DNA from: Holothuria scabra
Lineage: Eukaryota; Echinodermata; Holothuroidea; Aspidochirotida; Holothuriidae
Assembly: GCA_037179385.1 (NCBI GenBank)
Contig: CM074189.1
Location: forward strand, 20,223,020-20,287,019
DNA length: 64,000 bases
Direction: 5' to 3'
In this document: piece after piece, positions 11,907 through 24,700 of the stretch
How positions within the stretch are numbered: the first letter of the stretch is position 1
Layout: each line of letters opens with the position of its first letter
Position numbers and translations under genes: made by a program
Notes under the pieces: generated by a model
Told to the model about the DNA's origin: nothing
Seen by the model: only the letters and a program-made list of their open reading frames with translations
The model's database searches: none

Positions 11907-12138
11907 CTTCCATTTCTTTGAGGCAGTCATCTATTGAGGGTCTATTTAGTATGTCTTTGTCCAGCATTTTCTTCATCAATATTGTACATTCAGCAGAGTA
12001 ATTTGCTATGTGAGGCAAAGAATAATTTCCCTGTGCTAAATTACTCGTCAGCTTCCCAGTGTCATTGATAAAAGGGAATGTAGCTTCAAAAGGATGGTGG
12101 CCGTTGGACAGAATGTAGTACATCAAGCAACCAGCAAC
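11907..12138 (-). CDS. Orphan kinase exon, IRE1/RNase L-like C-lobe
   Basis: An internal exon of 232 nt. The acceptor is TTTCTTTAG just above 12138 (phase 0); the donor GAAG|GTAAAT lies below 11907 (phase 1). It encodes the end of a protein-kinase C-lobe: VAGCLMYYILSNGHHPF resembles subdomain IX of IRE1 and RNase L (D-[VI]-F-x-x-G-C-[VL]-x-Y-Y-x-L-S-x-G-x-H-P-F). GNYSLPHIA and MKKMLDKDILNRPSIDDCL follow, with the subdomain XI Arg of the RPS motif. Family members sense unfolded proteins or 2-5A and use kinase dimerisation to switch on a KEN nuclease. HRD and DFG exons and a KEN domain were not found, so the gene is either broken or spread over long introns. Conservation of the frame argues for function. 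Confidence 0.7.
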
Positions 12139-13461
12139 CTAAAGAAATGATGTAGTACAATGCCGTGTCAGATTTGCTGTCCGTAATTATTGTAAAAAAA
12201 AGAAAATATTTACATAAATATCACAATGAAACATCACAAAAACGACATCAGTGTCCAGATGAAGATTAAATTAAGTATGGTTGTCATTGCACTTGATCAC
12301 TAATGAATGACAGGGTGAGTCGCTGTATTGATCACTTTTCGACTATATTATCTTATGTTTAACATTCAATTGGTATAAATTTTACTGTTTATTGCAACAC
12401 ACCTTTTATAACTTGTTTTTATTACGTGTGATTATCTTTTATTTGAATATTTTGCTGTAATATGTGTTGTATATCCGTTGTATTAATTGACGCTAACCCC
12501 TCCTGGGAGGTATGAAGAATAAATTAACAAAACGAATCGAAATACTTAAAAAAGAATTGCCCTTCAGTTTTAAAGTACTTAAATTTATGCAAAATGTAAT
12601 TTAAATATTATTTTAATTGTTTAATATTACTGGCAGATAATATGATATGCTTCAAGTATAACCTGTAAATGGTATCATGTTTTCAGTTGAGAGTTTCAAG
12701 GGATATTAATTATATATCTACTTTATGTCTCTGATTGTTTTCAGTTTCAAAGATTATTCTTGTCTTTCAGCCTACAAGACCTGAAAAGAATACTCTTTTC
12801 TATAGTAACGATTCACTTTTTCATTCTTTTTTTCAAATGCTGTGTATCATTTTTTAGATGTTGTTGAAAAAAAAAAAAGAAAACAAGCTCATCAATGATG
12901 TCATTGTTCAGCAAACATTTCCATTACAGACAATTACTGCTTTGAGAAATAAGAACCAAGGAGCTGTTATGTTTGACATATGCATGACTCCAAATGACTA
13001 TTTGATCTACCATGACGCTTTTAAATGAAATATTTTACATGAAATGAACTGATAGGAAAAATTTTAACCTGGATGTCAGATTCCTTCCTTTTTTCATTTC
13101 TGGATTGTAAGCCTTCCCGTGCTAACCATCTGTTGCGTGCGGGGTTCCTGCAATGAGATGTCTACTTATTGCAAAGCCAGCCACTAATGCTTTGCATCAT
13201 TATCAACGTCATTGTAAATTATTTATTATTCCAAACATTGAAGCTTGTGATACGGATAATATTAGGGGCATGTCAAATTATATGGTACGCGATATGAGAA
13301 GCATGTACTTTTCAATTGACATCATATTCTTTGACAATTTCTTCTGATGATCCATTGCATTACATGGAATAGAACAAACAGCATAACTGAGTTTTAATAT
13401 TATATGTCAGTTCAAGTGAACCTTCCGTTCCTCGTGCCGGTGCCTCTGAGGCATAGAGTGT
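12139..13461. other. Non-coding stretch
   Basis: Very AT-rich sequence upstream, in minus-strand sense, of the kinase exon. I looked for kinase HRD and DFG codons on the minus strand and saw none. No repeat family recognised. Confidence 0.45.
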
Positions 13462-13586
13462 AAATAACAATAACAATAACAATAACCATAACCATAACCA
13501 TAACCATAACCATACCCACAGCCATAGCCACAGCCATAGCCATAGCCATAACCATAACCATAACGATAACGATAATAATAATAATA
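13462..13586. repeat. Hexanucleotide tail array of the LINE
   Basis: About 20 copies of a six-base unit (plus-strand TAACCA/TAACAA and variants TAGCCA, TACCCA, TAACGA), ending in (TAA)n at 13575-13586. On the minus strand it directly follows the LINE 3' end GCGATTTATAAGAACTGTGT and (TTA)n, so it is the expanded microsatellite tail of that element. The unit differs from the animal telomere repeat TTAGGG. Confidence 0.85.
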
Positions 13587-16500
13587 CACAGTTCTTATAA
13601 ATCGCAAAACACACTGAAGTCCCTTTGCGCTGAGAAAAGAAAAGAAAAGATGAAAGTTATAGACAGGAGAAAAGGTAAGATTTAAGTAAGGTCTTGAAAT
13701 TTGCGAGTGATCTTTCTTCTTTAACTGTAACAGGGAGGTCCTTCCAGAGACAAGCAGCAGAGTATTGGAAAGAACGGCAACCATAATATTTAGTACAAAC
13801 TGGAGGAGAGGAGAGTAGCAGTTTAGAACTGGAGCGAAGGCAGCGGGTAGGAGTGTAATTTTGGACGAGATCTTGTAGGTAAACAGGTGCAGAATTGTGT
13901 AAACATTTAAATGTCAGCAAGAGGACTTTGTATTTAATCCGATCAGCAACAGGAAGCCAGTGAAGGCTACGGAGGACTGGAGTTATATGATCGTTTGGTT
14001 TTGTAAGTGTAACTAATCTAGCAGCTGAGTTCTGTATATGTTGTAATTTCTTGAGACGAGAACTTGAAAACCCATAGAGTAAGCTGTTGCAGTTATCGAG
14101 TCGTGAAGACACAAAAGCATGAACTAGAGTCTCAGTGGTTCTTTGATCTAGGTGTTTTTTGATTTTTCCAATTTTATGGAGCGCCAGAGATGCAGCTCTG
14201 CAAACATTGTTGACATGTAGATCCATTGTGAGGTGACGATCAAAAACTACACCCAAGATTCTGGCATATTGAACAGGTGCAATGTGAGCAGGTCCTATCT
14301 GGAATGACTGAACGGGAGATAAGGATCGAAATTTTGAAGAAATGTGAATAAGTTCTGTTTTGTTGTCATTTAGTTTCAGACCATTAGCAAGGGACCATGA
14401 TCGGATGTCTTCTATGCAAGCTTCCAATTTTTATAGGGTGGAACAGCTGTCAAGAGATTTTGGCATGAATAAATAAATTTGAGTGTCATCTGCATAAATC
14501 ATGCTGTCGATACCATGGGACTGAATGATGTCTTCTAATGGGGCCGAATACATTGTGCAGGCCAGTGGACCGATCACAAAACCTTGAGGGACACCTTCCA
14601 AGGGAACATGTACAGCAGATTCCTTGCCATTTATGGTAACAACTTGTGAACGGTTTGTTAAGTAAGATATGACCCAGTTTAAAGCTGTGTCAGATATAAT
14701 GTAGCGGTTCTGAAAACGCTCAAACAATAGCTTATGATCAATGGTGTCGAATGCGGCAGAACAGTCAAGTAAAAGTAAAACAGCTTCATCACCTCGATCT
14801 ACAGCTAGCAGGAGATCATTATAAACAAGAAGCAATGCCGTTTCAGTGCTGTGTATGGTGAGCTCTGTAAGCACTCTGGACACGACCATTGAGATTGTTA
14901 TTGGAGAGATAGCTTTGAATCTGGAGAGAACATGCACGCTCAATTGTTTTGGCCAGAAATTTGAGATTTGCGACTGGTCGATAATTCTTGAAGACATTTT
15001 TGTCCAAGATCGGCTTCTTTATGATGGGTCTTATAAGAGCCCGTTTGAGAGAGTCTGGGAAATGGCCATTTTGCAACCACAAATTAACAATAATTGATAT
15101 TATTGGCAACAGAACATAAATGGAATCATTTAATAAGAAGGTAGGTATAGGATCAAGCTTACTAGACGATGATGGTGATTCCATTATTAGTTTCATTAAC
15201 ATTTCCTTTGAGACAGTTGAGAATTCTGAGAAATTAGAAGACGAAATGTTACTTCTGATCGGGATGTCTGACATAACTGATGTATGGTTGTTTGCAATTT
15301 CATCCTGAATCTGCCTAATTTTATTAGAAAAGAAGTCCGAGAACTGATTTGCAAGCGCACCATCATCAGAAACATTAGGTAATGTAGTTGATTATGTGGG
15401 TAGAGTGAGTTTTCCAATTTCACTGAAAAGTTGGCGAGAGTTACAGTTCAACAATTTTATGGAGTAGTAGTTTATTTTAGCTTGTTTTAGCATTGCATTG
15501 TAATGTTTACTTTTCTCAATGAAAATTTGCCTGTGAACTTCCAACTTGGATGACTGCCAAAGAACTTCAGAGCGTCGCAGTTCCTTTTTCAATGATCTGA
15601 GTTCGTCAGTGAACCAAGGTGCATTTGGTCGGCAGCGGACCTTACGAATCTGGAGTGGAACATGTTTCTCAAGTAAACGAGACAACACATCGTCATACTG
15701 ATTCACCAGCGAATCAAGATCAGGGGCAGGTGAAGTATACAAGGATGATGACAAAATGTCGTCTTGAAATGCCCTGATATTGATTTGACTAAGCTTGCGA
15801 GTCTGAATTTCAATCCTCTGAGGGGGTGGACGACCGATATGAAGAAAGCAGAAAATGGCAGATTGGTCGGAAGGCAAGTAATTTGATAGATGCACATCAG
15901 AGATGAAGATATCCGATTGACGTGTAATGATTAAGTCTAGTGTGTGACCATCACGATGAGTGGGACCTGACATATGTTGTTCCAAGTTAAAAGCATGTAT
16001 CATATGAAGAAAAGATAAAGTGTCATGGTTGCTTAAATCCTCACAATGAAAGTTAAAATCACCAGCAATCAGTACATATTTCTGTCTGGTGAAGAGTGTT
16101 TCAATAAGACTGGAGAACTCGTTAAGAAATGGTTTTACATTAAAACAGCTACGAAGAAATACAAGAATTCCACCTCATGTTCTGTTCAAGCGAGGGACAT
16201 GATGTAGTGTAAAATTAGTAAGTGTGGCTGTTAGATCGGCAATTGTGATATTGCGTCTCTCATCGCCAGATAGCCAAGTCTCAGTGATAGCCATGATATC
16301 TATATGATTGGAAATGATAAATTCTGAGATCATACATGTTTTAGAGTTGATTGATCTAGCATTCCAGAGGGCAAACTTTGACGAGTTTTCCCCAGTCAAG
16401 CAACACTTTGCAGCACTAGTACTCTCATGAGACTTACTATTCAAAAAGTTAAGATAGTTCTGAATATGAGCTCCACCTCTTCTGCCCCTGTGCCTAGGCA

Positions 16501-16950
16501 GCAGGCCATTGGATTTAATCTTATTGTATGACTCCAACGAGATCTTGTAACAACTCCGAAGTGCATGCAACTCCAAAGAAGAGTACTCCACAATGGTCAT
16601 TGGTGAAAACCATCCACTGGTGATAAGGCTATTATTTTCCCAGATTGTAATCTCTAGATGAATACCGAGCACATCAACACTGGTACAACATCCAGAAGCA
16701 CAATGAAATTCATGAACTAGTGGCTTGTAGTGTGGAATACCATAGCAACGTTGTAATGGTATAAGAGGTCCAGTTAAGAGATAAAGTGAGAATCCAAAGA
16801 AAAAGAAGAAAAGATGAGAGAAGGTTGAGGCAGCAGCTTTACAGCGCCAACAACAGCAACAGCATAAATAGTGACAATTGGAAGCAAAGCAGGTCGATAT
16901 TTTGGTTTGAGCTGATGTAATATTGTAAACTACTTTTAAAAAACTTCGAA
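13587..16950 (-). mobile_element. L2/CR1-like non-LTR retrotransposon (LINE), decayed
   Basis: A nearly full-length LINE on the minus strand, ordered endonuclease, reverse transcriptase, C-terminal domain, then a short 3' UTR ending in ATTATTATT and the hexanucleotide tail. The 5' boundary is approximate: coding similarity starts near 16670 and a non-coding, purine-rich leader may run to about 16950. 3' microsatellite tails and the C-terminal LHWLPVADRIKYKVLLLTFK motif are typical of L2 and related CR1-group elements. It is probably immobile (see the ORF entry). Confidence 0.85.
13657..16672 (-). pseudogene. LINE endonuclease-reverse transcriptase ORF, broken
   Basis: Apurinic endonuclease region: FALWNARSINSKTCMISEF (about 16330-16390), ITETWLSGDERR and PTHRDGHTLDLIITR (about 15915-15965). 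Reverse transcriptase: FKNYRPVANLKFLAKTIER, LLLLDCSAAFDTIDHKLLF (motif A), GVPQGFVIGP (motif B, usually GVPQGSVLGP) and MIYADDTQIYLF (catalytic YADD, about 14480-14515). The C-terminal domain ends near 13657. Breaks: in-frame stops at about 16175 (CGA to TGA), 15392 and 14431, and a frameshift near 14850 just after QSAYRAHH. Otherwise the frame is continuous, so the copy is fairly young. EN nicks the target and RT copies the RNA in place. Confidence 0.85.
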
Positions 16951-17611
16951 AACCCTCAGGAGACTATATTAAAGTTTAAAAAAATTGGGATAGCAAAAAG
17001 TTATCCCCTCCTCCTATTGACACCCAAGACTGTGACCGACTAATGATGGCATATTTTGAGCAAGAGTTTGAATTTGCTTTTTAAGGGGCCAACTGATGAT
17101 TTACCCAATTGTGATCAGAAACAAATACCCAGTGTTTATTTACCGCTCTCTAATTATTTTAAGTGCATTGTGGTGCTCGTTTCGCTTTGGCTTCTTTCAC
17201 ATGAGCCAATTACTAATAATGATCATTTTTAAAAAATTTCAGGGCAACTTTTCCAAGTTAGGAAAGAGGTGATTGGCCGGCAGTTTTACCTCATTGACGA
17301 CAATCATGACTCTAAAATTCCAGGTGTAGAAAGGGGTGTTACCCCCTAAAAATAGTCATCATTTGATCGAGAGAGCATAGTAGAAGGTAGTGTGCCATGT
17401 CAGCAAAATGCCCGGACTTTACTCGGCAGTTAACGAATTAGCATTTGTATATGGAAAAATCCGTTGGAATTATGTTAGCATCTCGGTCTGGGTTCTTAAA
17501 ATATGACTCTTCAAAGTTTGAATGTTGTTGAAGCAACATGTTGCTTATTGTAAAATGGTGACGTGGGGTGTTGGACTGTGTTGGCATTTCTTTTGATAAG
17601 CCTATATTTAC
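16951..17611. other. Non-coding stretch
   Basis: No gene or recognised repeat. It has stretches such as GGGGTGTTACCCCCTAAAAA that look like old mobile DNA, but nothing I can name. Confidence 0.45.
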
Positions 17612-17915
17612 TACCGAATGCATGGTTAAGTGGATAAGTGGTATGAGCATCATGGGTAAGTGGATAAGTGGTATGAGCATCCGACTTGCAGTAGGGATCG
17701 GTCGGGAGTTCGAGTACTGGCTAGGTGATACCGAAGACTTTAAAAGCTGAACGGAACAGAACCTACTGCAATTGTGTTTGGTACTCAGTATAAGCAATTG
17801 GAGTAGGGAAAACAAGTTAGTGAGCCACAACTGAAAAAAGGGCCGTGGTCAGCTCCACCTGAACCAGTTGGATGAAAACTGGGCCGTAAAACTCCATCTA
17901 ACCTACCATAACCTA
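17612..17915 (+). mobile_element. tRNA-derived SINE, copy 5, with doubled head
   Basis: Same family as copy 1. The box A region is duplicated in tandem: TAAGTGGATAAGTGGTATGA GCATC occurs twice about 31 bp apart (near 17627 and 17658). After the box B-like GGGAGTTCGAGTACTGG come the shared body (GGAGTAGGGAAAACAAGTTA, GGGCCGTAAAACTCCATCTA) and a degenerate CTAAC tail. Confidence 0.7.
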
Positions 17916-20900
17916 ACCCTATATATATTATCTCATACTTTCTCATCAGACTGTCAGATAGTTCATTGTTTGGTTTCCAAGGGCACAGTTCAAACTTTCA
18001 AACTAAAACCCGTAGGACAGACTACGGTTACAACAATTCTTAAAAGGAAGACTGCAAAACAAATGATAACTTTAGCGAAATATGGCATGTTCCTCCTAGA
18101 CAACACAACATTTGCATATTGAGCTAATGTTTATGCGCGATTTACTGCAAATAAGACTTATACACTGTAAAAGGATCAGCTTTTGGCTGATTTTGATGAA
18201 AATTGTCACAGTCTTTCTCCTTTTTAATGCTTTTCATATCAAATACCCAACTTGGTCATTTTCATGTTTCTTGACCTTTAAATTTAAAAGCTTGAGTACA
18301 TTTCGATTTGAAGAAATATTGCCCACATAACAAAATTGAACTGATCGATTCACGTCTCTTCCCCTTAACAGGTGAGTAGAGCAAATTCAAAACTTAAACC
18401 ATTGAAAGTTTAACTTGCATCTAGTCCGACTTTTCTAATGTGTTCAGTGTTGCAGGGTAATTCCTCTCACGACAAACTACATTTTTTGTGGTAGTCCACA
18501 GAAATTCTCAATTGGCTCAGCTCTTTGATTGACAGCTAATCCAAAATATGCCTAGTGCCAAAGCTGATATTACACAGTGTGTACTGTAAGAGTGTTTTGA
18601 TTTCACATTCGGTCTTGCACATTCACCCTGAAGCAATAAACTGAGATTACGTCTGAATGAGGACGAATTTAAGGTAGTTATGGGCGGAGCGTAAGCAAGT
18701 AGGTTAGGAGATTTGGAACTGTTTGGGGTGAGAAAATCATGCCTTTATATTGTTTTTTTTTTATAACAGGGGACTCAAATTTCTTTCGATTTCCCACAGC
18801 GTCTCTCGGAAATCCATCGCTAAACAACAAATTAGGAGTTGATGTGTGGTTAAGAGTGTTTTCGCATTTTCACTGACTTCACAAGCCGCACCCCTCTCTT
18901 GACCGCCGAGCAAACACTGTAGTGTAGTATGCACACGCACTTCATATAACACGGCCGACGTGATGAAAGTTGATATTTTGCCATGAAGTGGGCGTGGTTA
19001 ACCAATTATGAATTCAGGTGGGAACACTCCACTGTCAAGCTGACCATTTATAGCATATTTTCCAATTCCTCTGAGAAGACGGGTAGCCATTATTTCAAGA
19101 TTTCTACGGAATTAAATATGTATAGAGCAATATTCTAGCATACAGATTCATCAAACGAACATACCTGCTCCATCCACCTTACGAGTGAAGTTTAAGGACG
19201 AGAGCAGTCGCCCAAATTTATGTTGAAGCAACAACTTAATCTCACCATTTTCGTCTTATTCTCTTCTACGTTGCCTATCTTTTATGCCATTTAAGGACTT
19301 CAACATTGCATATTCAGGGTAAACCAAGCAGTTACTAATAGCCCAGTAAATTTCAGCTTTGAGTAGAAAAATGTTGTCGCACGACTCTCAATCTTGCCAA
19401 TCATGGAACAACACAATCTACTACTCTAATTCAAGGGATGTCTGCTCCTCCCTTTAAATTTAAACATGGAGATCCCAAAATATCTCGAAGTCATAGGCGA
19501 GTCAACAGGAACTCAAGTCGATTATTTTCTCATTTAGGGTAGGGGAGCAATGCAATCTTTCTGGCAGATCGAAACGAAAGCTCGAATTAACGACTGTGTA
19601 AATCCTTCTAAAAACCTTTCAGTGAAATGTCAATTCCAGTCATATGAGAGCTGGCCTTCTGGCTGGGGCCTCACCGCGTTAATCAAATGCGTACGAGGCG
19701 GGGTACTGGCGGGAGCACTCCCCCTCCCAATTCAGGCAAAAGCAGTTGTTTCATCAGGGCAAAACATGAGAAAAACATGAAAAATGTTGCCATTTTTCGG
19801 GAAAATTGCTCCTTCCCCACTCCCCCCTACACTAAATTAACCAGGTACGCATATAACGCTAATCGATGGTGGAACTCCGTTAAGATATACCTTCGGGCAG
19901 GATTACATATTTCGATCAATTACGTCCAGATAATCGTGTACCCTTATATATCTATGGTGGAACCCATGTTAGATATTGTAATTTACCGTGACTGTATCAC
20001 ATGTAATTTTTATTCATAGGGAGCTCACTAGGAAGGGAAATGACGCTTAAGGAAACATTGAAAGTTTTCAAATACACCTCTTAATATTGAAGCAAAATTA
20101 TCTCGTATAATTTCAATCAAATCGAAAGTGGAAAGACTCATGTGGGGCACATATCTCCCATTAAAATCGGTGCCAGAGGGTATAACACAATTTAACCATA
20201 AAGGAAAGCAAAATATAAGGTGAAAAACTCGTCGATCTTGAAAGGCAACTCTGTCCCTCAATCATGAAACGACACTTTTGAAAGAAAAGAATGGCAATGG
20301 ATTATGAGGCTTTCGTTTTCCCCAAAAGTTTCTCAATGCCGGACACAGCACACAAAAATTAGAACATTCGAAAGGAGATCTGGAACCAATGAGATAAGTT
20401 CACTAGTGAGAGCAGTATTCAACTTCCCTGAGAGAGTTGTATGCAGATAACTCTGGTTCATAGACGGCGAAAGCTGGGTGGGGGAAGGGGGCCTGCCACC
20501 CCAATATTTTTTATGAGATTTTGAGGGGGATGGCCCCTAATAACTGAGTGTCGCAAAATAAATTTTACAAAGGTACTTAAACAAATTTAAGATGGTTTTA
20601 TAACATTTCGGCTATTCTTTGGCTCAATTATCAATTTTGCAGAGTGCAAAAGTTGCAAAGCTTCCGGACCCTCACATTAACGATAACCTATAGGAGATTT
20701 TACATTCGCCCTTCAAACAGACAAATCAAAACTTTTTGCAAGCTATCTTTCTATTTTCAATTATCTTTTATCTTCTCAGAACAGGGCCTTTAAACATACT
20801 GAGCGAGGGGCATGTCCCCAGTCCCCTTACTGGTCCCAATGACACATATTTGCCCTAGTGTTAGATAATGGGCAAATCGTATAACGAAGGCTTGGCACGG

Positions 20901-21384
20901 AATCTTGCGTAGTACGGTGCAGCTCCAACAGATTGAGAAAAAGATTTCGGATGACTTTCCGGGGACCCTGTTGGGAGCTCCTGGACCTCACACATACTGT
21001 ATTACCTCGGGATTTTAAATGAGACTCCCTATTACTAAAATGCCCCCAAACTCTTTGGATCTCTTAAAAATGTCCAGTCTCAAACTATCAATCACATGTT
21101 CAGTTTTGAGTAGCTTCAACATTCCGGCTTTGCCCCCTGTAATTCCTGTAAAGTATGTCTCTCCTTAATCAAATGCCATAATACTTCACGATTCCATTCT
21201 TGTCCCTTACCTCACCCCACTCCTGAATTAAATTCGTAGTTTAGAATCCTTAATTTGAATGTGATTTTCGACCATTTTGTAGCCTCTCAAATCACTTAAA
21301 TCCCTAGGATTCCAGAAACAAAATCCCGTTCCAAAATATTTCCAAACTTTTCACGTGCAGCAAACTCAAACCGCGTTTGCTTTC
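17916..21384. other. Non-coding stretch with one interspersed repeat
   Basis: No supported gene on either strand. It contains copy 2 of the TTTGGGGTGAGA repeat (18430-18750). C- and G-rich fragments (19715-19830; 20470-20560, with GGGGGAAGGGGGCCTGCCAC) look like old interspersed repeats. Open frames at 18761-18952, 19550-19780 and 20028-20261 show no domain or splice context. Confidence 0.45.
18430..18750 (+). repeat. Interspersed TTTGGGGTGAGA repeat, copy 2
   Basis: Shares ordered blocks with 23050-23450 and 63350-63665: ACAGAAATTCTCAATTGGCT, TTTGATTGACAGC, CAATAAACTGAGATTACGTC, AGCAAGTAGGTTAGGAGATT and GGAACTGTTTGGGGTGAGAA. No open frame and no clear terminal repeats; probably a non-autonomous element. 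Confidence 0.6.
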
Positions 21385-21760
21385 CCTTTGTTGCACAGTG
21401 TACATGACAGACTATGCAACAATTTCAAAACATTTAAAAAATGCTTTTAAAGAAATATCAAGGACGGTGTACAGGGTCAACCTTTCCAAAACATTGGCTT
21501 GTAACGTTTGTTTTCATTTTGTTACACAGAGTAAACAGGGTATGCGGCAATATAAAAACCTTTTGAAAATGTTTCCCAAGAAATCTCAAGGGCTCCATAC
21601 AAAAGCAATATTTCCAAAACATTTACTTGTAACAAGCAAAAAACAAGCTTGGTTTATATTTTTGCACAAGTGTGGACAGGATATGCAGCAATCTCAACAC
21701 ATTTGGAGAACGTTTTCAAAGCAATGTTACGTCAATGCTTTGAAAACAAAACGCAAGAAT
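21385..21760 (+). repeat. Three-copy tandem repeat of about 130-140 bp
   Basis: Units begin TTGCACAGTGTACATGACAG (21391), TTACACAGAGTAAACAGGGT (21519) and TTGCACAAGTGTGGACAGGA (21661). Each is followed by ATGC(A/G)(A/G)CAAT and A-rich bases with TTTTGAAAA-like words, then TTTCCAAAACATT. A plus-strand frame of 204 codons (21377-21991) runs through it. It has no domain, shows unit-like periodic similarity and lacks splice context, so I treat it as a by-product of the repeat. Confidence 0.5.
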
Positions 21761-24700
21761 GCTTCGCTGCAAAATGATTTTGAAAATGTGTTGGTACGTT
21801 GCTCGTGTATAAAGGCCATGGGATCCTTCCTCCAGCACCGCGTCCGGTTACTGGGGCCATGCTTCTACATTTCGCATCTTTCCAAACCATTGCCACCAGC
21901 TGACAAGGGGGTAAAAACGAGAGGCCTTTGCATTATTGAAACTTTGTGGTTCTCCACAATCAAGACTACAAGGAAAACAGTTCAGGTCTAATAATTAATT
22001 TGATTAAACTCGGAGAAAGGCAGCATGGTTGAAACTGTGGATGTTAAAAAGAAGGGTCTAAGGTCATACTAAGTTTCGATATGATGGAGAGGTACTCATT
22101 TTAAGCATTTTGGTTAAATTTGCATTCAAGTCTGAGGGATTCTCTCATTAATGGACAGTCTTTTCTTTTTCTTTATTTTATTATTTCTTAATTTTACAGC
22201 CCATTTTCTCCTCAACAATCCCATATTTTCAAAATGTGACTGCATAGGTGTCATGGGAACTTTACAAACTTTGCGTTCCCCACAGGGAGGTCGTATTCCT
22301 ATTTAAGTCAAGGTCAACAAAATAGTCTGAAAAACAAAGGGAAACAACGTATTCCTTGTAAATGTGAAGAAGTGATATAACTTCTTCTGCCCTCAAGTCG
22401 ACTTTGGAACACAAATTTAGTAACTTCATTTAGTTATATCTCAATTTGAATGAAATTTCCCACAGTGTGTAAATTTGGTTCCTCTTTCACATATGAAATA
22501 TAAAATTTTGATTTGTTTAACTTCCCCTTTAATGCAAATGGGAAATTTGAAGACTTAGACTTAGCAAGAAAATGTTCGTCAGAATTTTCAACACCCTTTT
22601 TTCGGGAATGGTTCTCTCCTTTCATTTAACGTGTTTAAATTAAACCGTTTAACTTGATGGTCGTTTATTTATGAACCATTGGTTTATGTTATTCTACAAT
22701 CATAAAAAAGGTGTTTGAATGGTGAAGAGAGATGTTAGGGATATAAGTCTTCCAGACGACATGGAGGACACTCTTGAAAAGCTTCACAGCATAAATCCAA
22801 CAAGGTGTGTGAAGCGATACATGACAACATCTTGCAATTTTTACACCTAACTTCAGCGATAAGCAAACCTTTGAGTTAAATAGGTGAGATCTAAAGTAAA
22901 ATGACATTTATTTAAGCTCTCTTTAATCATCGTCTCCCATAATCCGGTATTTCCGTTCAGTTTAGGATTCTCCATACATGTGTAGCAGTAAATAAATTCA
23001 AAGTGAAAACGAGCACTGTAATTTTGGATCTACTGTTTGTTAGCAGTAGCCTTAAAGGCAGTCAATTTTTACCACAAACTACAATTTTTGCATTAGCTGA
23101 CAGAAATTCTTAACTGGGGCACAACTATTTGATTGACAGCAACCCCCCCCCCCCCCCCCCCAAAAAAAAAAAAGCAGGGTACTTTAGTTCATATTATACA
23201 GCATGTAGGCCTACTGTACTAAAATTTTCTGATCAGTCATAAGGGCCTTGTATACTGAATTCAGTGTAATGAGAACACTGTTATTACAGCACATGCTTTG
23301 TAATATGAGCTTCAATACTCAGCTTCATGTGCTTAAGCAATAAACTGAGATTGTGTCTGGTAGGAGACAAGTTTTAGAAAATTGTGGAAAGGGTTTAAAT
23401 AAGTGTAAGCAGGTTAGTAGAATTGGAACTGCTTGGGGTGAGAATTTGTCTTTCACAGCATCACATTTTGGGTTGTATTAATGTAGCTCTTTTTTTAGGA
23501 GGGCAAGTTCAGGTGAAGATTCTTGGGAATGTTCTCAGTTTAGTCAAAAAGGATGTTGCTTGCTGCCTTTAAAATGCTGATTTCTGAAGTAAGATCTTGT
23601 ATTTCACTAAGTCAATTATTATGTTTATACCTGTTTATAAATTAAGAATAGCTGCAAACCTTTTGGAACATTTTAAGATCTTGCTGTGAAATGAAACATC
23701 TTGTTGGTTTATTGGCACTAAATCATGTTTGGCTTAACCAACTACGAATTTGCTTTATGCTGTTAATTGTATCATGATGTATTGTGTCGACTTGATGGAA
23801 CAAAAATAAAAAGAAAACGTTGATATTTGTACTGGTTGGTCAAAGGACCTTAAATTTGACAAAAAGTGACATGATAATTCTGCTTTCTCAGGTTTGAACT
23901 GCCATAACATTTTTAATATCAATCTACCTTAGACAGAAAGGGAATGGTGACAAATTGGTGACAGGTGTTTTCCTGGCTGTTCACTGTGTTATATTTATTT
24001 GTATAAACAAATAAAAATATTGTTTTCTTTAAAGAGAGAATACATTCACCTTAAATTGAATTGGTGGATTAGACGGTCCACTCTCATCATGATTGGCTCA
24101 CAAGAATCAGGTGAAAATGTTTTTCTTTTCAATATTAAAATGCGCAACTGGCCAGTAACCTCTAGTTTTATATTGATAATGCAATACTTAAGTACTGGAT
24201 AGAAACAATTCATTTCTGAAGTGAAAGACTTTATTTAAAAATATCTGTGCAAAACAAACACTAGCAAAGTATTCCAAAGAAAAATAAATTTTCTTAATAG
24301 CATTATCAAGTTGAAAAATATGCTTAAAAGGGCGGACACCATTTACTGGCATGTATGATGAACGGAAGAGTTTCAACCTTGCCAATGTACTAAATAACAA
24401 AGAATGTAGGCCTAATGTATATTACAGGTTAAAGCCCCCTGGTACTGCCAATTTTAAAATATCATTTAGTATTCTATTTCAGTAAATTTTGGAGGTACTT
24501 CTTAACTTCTTTTTAAAAGTATACAAGTAACTTTCTCAAACATAAAACAGTACATAAATACATCATCAATTGCATAAAATATGTGATAAGGTTACAGGGG
24601 TAAAAACACCATTTTATTGTTATCAGTCACTAAAAAGAGTCTGCTATCATTCTGCAGACTTACTGCACACATAATAGAAATGCAGTCCAATAAATATTAG

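Noticed and set aside
13360..13784. Two minus-strand frames with Trp-Leu or Tyr-Gly runs
   Set aside because: They are translations of the hexanucleotide tail of the LINE in two frames, not a real low-complexity protein.
21377..21991. Plus-strand frame of 204 codons as a gene
   Set aside because: It runs over a three-copy DNA tandem repeat, shows no domain and is Lys/His/Phe-rich as expected of AT-rich repeat translation.
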